This document shows positions 59,493 to 64,000 of a DNA stretch of 64,000 bases, piece by piece. Made by a program: the position numbers and the translations under genes. The notes beneath the pieces were generated by a model that did not search any database, was not told the DNA's origin, and saw nothing but the letters and a program-made list of their open reading frames with translations. Source of the DNA: Earliella scabrosa (lineage: Eukaryota; Basidiomycota; Agaricomycetes; Polyporales; Polyporaceae); the NCBI GenBank assembly GCA_022605405.1, contig JABYQQ010000008.1:806001-870000 (forward strand), read 5' to 3'. Each line of letters starts with the position of its first letter. Within the stretch, counting starts at the first letter, position 1.

Positions 59493-60200
59493 TCACTGTG
59501 AGTACAGCATACTCAGTAAGCGGAGACGCACCATCTCGCGGCGGTCTAGGTACCAAAACAACTCTTTCTCCGGTTCCTCGAAGCCCACGTCCTCCAGAAG
59601 GTCCTCGACTTCCGAGAACATCTCGTCCGAGATCGTGTGCAATTGGCGGTTCGAGAAGAAAGCGACAATGTAATGATCGGTCTTGCCCCTTGGACCCCAC
59701 ACCTCCCTGAGCTTCATATGGAAGCCCCACTCGGCGCGGACGTGGTCCACAAGATAACACCACGTCTGCAGGGGGTTCATATTGCGCGGAACAATGCCGA
59801 GCTCTTTGGCGTACTCTGAGAAATGTCTGACGGAGTACGAGATCCCAAACCAGCAGAGCGGGATATCTCCGAGGGACGGGACGTCCACCCAGACGGAGTT
59901 GAGCTCCTGGGGAAGTGGTCGGCGTGGAAATGTGCTGCGGAGGTCGGTTTGCTGACGGAGGTGTGATATGAAACGAGTACTACCACCCACAAATACAAGC
60001 CAACTCACGCCGCGGTAATATTTTGGAGGCTTCACTGTCCTCTGGAAAGGTATCTTGCCATCAGGACCAAATGGGGGTTGGACGCGCACCGACTCCTCAG
60101 GCTCCTCGGCTGTTGCTTCCGAGTCTGGGCTAGATGCAGGCGCGTCGTCCTCGTTGGATGGATGGGACGATTCAAGCCCGCTCGATGAAGAGGCCGCCAT
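59493..60200 (-). CDS. Unknown protein A, copy 2
   Basis: Same length, intron and domain as copy 1 at 30,505-31,212; ATG at 60,200 (MAASSSSGLESSHPSNEDDA). From PDSEATAEEPEESVRV to the C-terminal SMLYSQ the protein is the same as copy 1, and the DNA is nearly identical from about 59,455 to 60,105. The N-terminal 27 residues differ by several substitutions and small indels. It ends about 470 bp downstream of MOT1's stop, on the same strand as MOT1, as the first copy does relative to the MOT1 fragment. Which copy is functional, or whether both are, cannot be told. Confidence 0.65.
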   Translation of the reverse strand: MAASSSSGLESSHPSNEDDAPASSPDSEATAEEPEESVRVQPPFGPDGKIPFQRTVKPPKYYRGVSWLVFVGGSTRFISHLRQQTDLRSTFPRRPLPQELNSVWVDVPSLGDIPLCWFGISYSVRHFSEYAKELGIVPRNMNPLQTWCYLVDHVRAEWGFHMKLREVWGPRGKTDHYIVAFFSNRQLHTISDEMFSEVEDLLEDVGFEEPEKELFWYLDRREMVRLRLLSMLYSQ

Positions 60201-60672
60201 TTCAACGAGCCGTGGAGGAGTAGTGAGACTCGGAACGGCAAGGCACCGCTGTGTGGTGTTCTGGCAAAACGCGTCCAAGGGAGTCACGTGGGCGTGTACG
60301 AAAGCCGAGCCGTCAAGGTGAAGTCCGTGAACTCGGCACTAGGCTCACGCTGAACAGTTAACTTTATCCATCTGTCACCGGGTCTTCATGCCGATGAATC
60401 CGGACATTTTGTGGTGGTGAGGAGGTCGGGATGGGATTATGCTGTATTATACAACTAGTCGGGTGTACAGCTACAGAAATACAGTGTTCTACCAGTTCGT
60501 CTAGCCAATCCATATGCATGGCACGAAGGGGTCAATGGGTGATGACGAGGTCCGAAAGCGTTGCACGAAACGAATAAGATACGACGAACCAACGAACCAC
60601 ACACGTCGGCGCGCCCTCCAGCGGCGCGCCGCATAGCGCAACCCGCTCCTGCTCCGCCTGCCCACGGGAGAG

Positions 60673-63600
60673 CTACTTGCGCCCAATCGAGCCCATGAAA
60701 CTCTTGAGGTCCAGCTCTTGGTATTCTTCTTCCGGAGGGAGATCCTCCAAGCCGCGCAGCACGTTCTTTTGGCCAAGCGACGCACCATTCGCGTCCTTGT
60801 CCTTCTTCTTGGCAGCCGCCGCGGCGTCCTCCTCCTCCGTTGTGCGCTTGAAGAGATCAAGCACGAGATCGGTGTCCATGGACGCAAGCCCTGAGTTCTG
60901 CTGCGTGACCACTGAGTTCGCGATGTTGAGCTTGAAGCGCTGCAAACTATTGGGGAGGAGATGGGGGTCAGCGACAGAAGCGGGCAGCAGTGAATATGGG
61001 ACGAACCCCATGATCTTCTCCTCCAGGGTACCCTTGGTGATGAGTCGGTAGACGTTGACGACCTTCTTCTGCCCGATACGGTGCGCGCGGTCCATCGCCT
61101 GCAGATCCTTCATCGGGTTCCAGTCATGTTCGACGAAGATAACCGTGTCTGCGCCCGTGAGGGTCAGGCCGAGACCGCCGACGTGCGTTGTGAGCAGAAG
61201 ACAGTCGATACTCGGGTCCGAGTTGAATGTTTGCACGACGGCGTGGCGCTTGTTGGCGTCGGTCGACCCGTCGAGGCGCATGTACGTGACAGACGGCATG
61301 TGCTGCTTGAACAGGTCGGTCTCAATGATGTCAAGCATCTGCTTCATCTGACAGAAAATGAGCACGCGGTGCTGCGAGAACGCGCCGGTGGCAGTCTCCT
61401 CAGCGTCGACGAGTTCGGACTTGGATGTATCGCCCGTCGCGCTAGGCCCGAGGCCAATACCGCAGTCGATGAGAAGTTGGCTAAAGTCAGAAGTCAGTCG
61501 GGGGCAGATGGGGAACGTGTGGTTCACACATACCGCAGCGCCTGCAGCTTGGGTGCATGCTGGATATCGCTGAGATCGCCTGTTGGGTTGCTGGCGCCGG
61601 ACTTGGTCAGGGCATCCCTGATTGCCTGCTTGTCGCTCTTGAGCACCAGCGCGGGGTGGTTACACAGCTTCCGAAGGTACTGGAGCGACTGGAAGACATG
61701 TTGCTGCTCGCCGTCCTTCTCCTTGTTTGACCGTACAACATCCTCTGCCTCCATCTTCGCGCGTGACTTGGAGAAATCGTCGTAGAGGAACTTCTGCAGC
61801 TCTGAGAGTTCGCAGTAGTAGTCCTGGATGATCTTGGGAGGTAGATCGTTGAGGACGTCCTCCTTGAGCCGACGAAGCAGGAAGGGCAAGACCTGCTTGT
61901 GCAGAGCCTCGAGGGCCAAGGCAGCTTTGCAGGGAATCGGTACTAGCATTACAGGCATAGTGACGTAGAGACTCACCGGCTTCTCCGGTCTTTGCCTTGC
62001 CGTCACGGTTGGATAGGATAGGCTTGCTGAAACGCTCGTTAAACGAAGACTCCGTGCCCAGGAATCCGGGCATCAAGAAGTCGAAGAGACTCCATAGCTC
62101 CAGGACGTTGTTCTGGATGGGTGTACCGGAAAGGATGAGTCGGTGGACAGCCTTGACTTGCTTGACTGCCTTGGTCAGCTTCGTCTTCGCATTCTTGATG
62201 ATGTGGCCTTCATCGAGGATGCAGTAGTGCCAGCTGATGTCCTGCAGACTGTTGATATCGTTCCGGACGACCTCGTAGGATGTGACCACAACGTCGTAGG
62301 TCTTGAGCTTAGAGAGGAGTTTGTAACGTTCCCTGGAGTTCCCGGTGTAGAGGACTGGGCGCAGGTTCTCGGTGTACTTGAGAATCTCATAGTACCAGTG
62401 ACCAGTCAGAGTGGGCGGACAGACGATGAGCGATGGAAGATGCTTCGAGTCTGGGGACTTGGTCTCTTTGTACTTCTGGGCACGCTCGTGATGCTTGCTA
62501 GCGAGGATGCATATTGACTGCAGGGTCTTGCCGAGACCCATATCTGCACCATCATTGTCAATCGAAACCCCATATCTCTTCAGAAACATCGGCTTACCGT
62601 CGCAAAGGATACCATGGAGTTGATACTTGGCAAGGAATGCGAGCCAGTTGACACCCTCCTGCTGGTACTTGCGAAGCTCCGCCTTGATAGTGACTGGGAT
62701 TTTGTATTGCTCCACCTTGTTGCCGTCCAGGAGTTGCATCAGGAACTGGCGCTCCTCGTCACGGCGCTTGAGCAAATCCTCGGGGAAGTTCGGAGGATCA
62801 GGAAGGCCAGCCTACAGAGGACGTCAACAGATAGGAACAGAGAAGCAACTGTGACAATTACCTCCAGAGGCACCATCTTGACCAGGGACGCGAATGTATT
62901 TGTGGCCGTCGCCCGAACGTCATCATCCGGATCACTCATCCGTCCCAGGACAGGCACGACCATGAAGATGACATACGGTAGAGCCTTGATGTCCAACTTC
63001 TGGACAATGTCTAACGCTCACTGTGAGCCACTACAGAAAGGATATGGGTATGCGAATACCCACGGTATATCAGCTCAATTGCTCCCTGGCGGTTCGCCAG
63101 GACGGCGGTGTCACCGAGATATGGCACGACCTTCTCGATGACATAGCGCATGGCCTCCACCGTTAGCACATCACAGATGGTGGCAAAGCACCTGGCGGCA
63201 GACTGTCGGACGATGGCGAAGCGGCTCCGCAGGGCGAGGACCACATGTGGGAAGAGTTCCCTGAAATTGTGCGATAGGTCGGCGTGGAAGGTGGGTACCA
63301 CAGCCTCGAGGACGCTGAGGGAGTCGATGACATCTTGCCCGTCGCGCTTCTCTATCTGCTCATCCATCTTCTCCACAGAGTCTGCAGGCGTTCCTTAGAA
63401 TGGAGCTCGACTTTCTCAAGCATCACATATGACTCACCTGTTGCGCATGCACTCAACAAACCCCCAGCCATTGCCTGCCACATTTTCGGAACCGCCTTGA
63501 GAAGTCGAGGACCGAACTTGCTCGAGAGCTTCTCGAATGCGAGTCGTGCGCCTCTGCGAGATAGTCGTGCCTTCGCAGGATCCTCCCCCTGCTTGTCGCC

Positions 63601-63999
63601 AGCCTCCTTGCCATTCGCCGCGTGCGCTCCGCCAGACTGCTTGTTGAAGGACAGCACCCCATTGAGGGTTTTGCGATGGTACAAGAACGTCGGAGTCTGC
63701 TCGACGTCCTGGCAGAGGAAGGTGCAGAGATTCTTGACGATCTTGTCCGGGGGCTGATTGAGTTCCCGTTGTACGCAAAACTCGACGAAGGCCGCGACGG
63801 CTGACGCAGAGTGTGTCTGCAGGTCCAGATTCTCCTCATTCTGTGTGAAGAGCAGATGAGTTACGTGTCTGAGAACGACTCAGAGGCAATGCTGCTGACC
63901 TTGATACTGTTCATGATGCCCTTCACGATCGGGCTAACCTTGTCTGGAGTATTCCTGAACGCAACAAACGCAGCGGCGAACGCGGCCGCGACCCTGACG
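60673..63999 (-). CDS. MOT1: Mot1/BTAF1-type SNF2 ATPase, 5' end beyond the window
   Basis: Swi2/Snf2-family ATPase that strips TATA-binding protein from DNA and so regulates RNA polymerase II promoters. The window shows the C-terminal half or more; the N-terminus lies beyond 64,000. In order: HEAT-repeat stretches (VVLALRSRFAIVRQSAARCF, VPVLGRMSDPDDDVRATATN), then LRKYQQEGVNWLAFLAKYQL, the Walker A (DDMGLGKTLQSICILAS, across an intron at about 62,538-62,595), LPSLIVCPPTLTGHWYYEIL, the DEGH box in CILDEGHIIKNAKTKLTKAV, and LSGTPIQNNVLELWSLFDFL. Helicase C follows: VLIFCQMKQMLDIIETDLF, MRLDGSTDANKRHAVVQTFN, LLTTHVGGLGLTLTGADTVI and AMDRAHRIGQKKVVNVYRLI. The C-terminus LDLKSFMGSIGRK is typical of Mot1. 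The DEGH form of motif II supports Mot1 over other Snf2 families. A decayed 3' copy is at 31,380-32,076. Confidence 0.95.
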
Positions 64000-64000
64000 T

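Overview
The window is nuclear DNA of a filamentous basidiomycete. It probably comes from an Agaricomycete, perhaps a polypore; that placement is inference from gene style, not from a marker gene. Genes are dense and split by many 45-75 nt GT-AG introns, the DNA is GC-rich, and several encoded families are typical of this group: BTB proteins with a YLYTGKI-type core, DUF7330-like proteins and Tnp2-type transposases.

Host region (1-32.4 kb). On the minus strand are two tandem BTB-domain paralogues (150-4211). Next come a Vps1-type dynamin (+), a DUF7330-like protein (-), the cytosolic Fe-S assembly factor Cia2/MIP18 (-), a Dcn1-type cullin neddylation factor (+), a short-chain dehydrogenase (+), a TBC Rab-GAP (+), the succinate dehydrogenase flavoprotein (+), an ABM-like alpha/beta-barrel protein (+) and a serine-rich single-pass membrane protein (+). 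The stretch 10.8-14.5 kb holds no gene I can recognise.

Tandem duplication (about 29.5-32.4 kb and 59.2-61.3 kb). The ancestral order was membrane protein, unknown gene 'A', MOT1. A segment from the 3' part of the membrane-protein gene to the 3' part of MOT1 was duplicated in tandem. This left a dead MOT1 3' fragment fused at about 32,076 to a dead 3' copy of the membrane-protein gene, followed by a second gene A and the intact MOT1.

Giant transposon (32,368-59,175; 26,808 bp). A CACTA/EnSpm-like DNA transposon sits inside the duplicated copy of the membrane-protein 3' end. It starts CACGG and ends CCGTG, has 1,697-bp terminal inverted repeats and a 3-bp AGT target duplication. The undisturbed paralogous sequence near 30,015 serves as a built-in empty site and confirms both ends. 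Each end carries an 18-bp-stem palindrome and subterminal tandem repeats. The inside codes for a Tnp2 transposase, a large proline-rich companion protein with a 14-residue repeat, and eight cargo genes. The most striking cargo gene is a complete SUN-domain protein of the nuclear-envelope type. Others are a WD40-like protein with a C-terminal membrane anchor, a coiled-coil protein with a C-terminal membrane segment, an LRR-like protein, two proteins sharing a C-terminal domain, a small acidic-tailed protein and a helical protein. A transposon carrying a nuclear-envelope SUN protein and other membrane-anchored proteins is the most novel thing in the window.

The right end (60,673-64,000) is the host MOT1 gene, a SNF2-family remover of TBP, cut off by the window edge. 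Exon joins were read by eye; start and stop positions are more reliable than internal splice sites.
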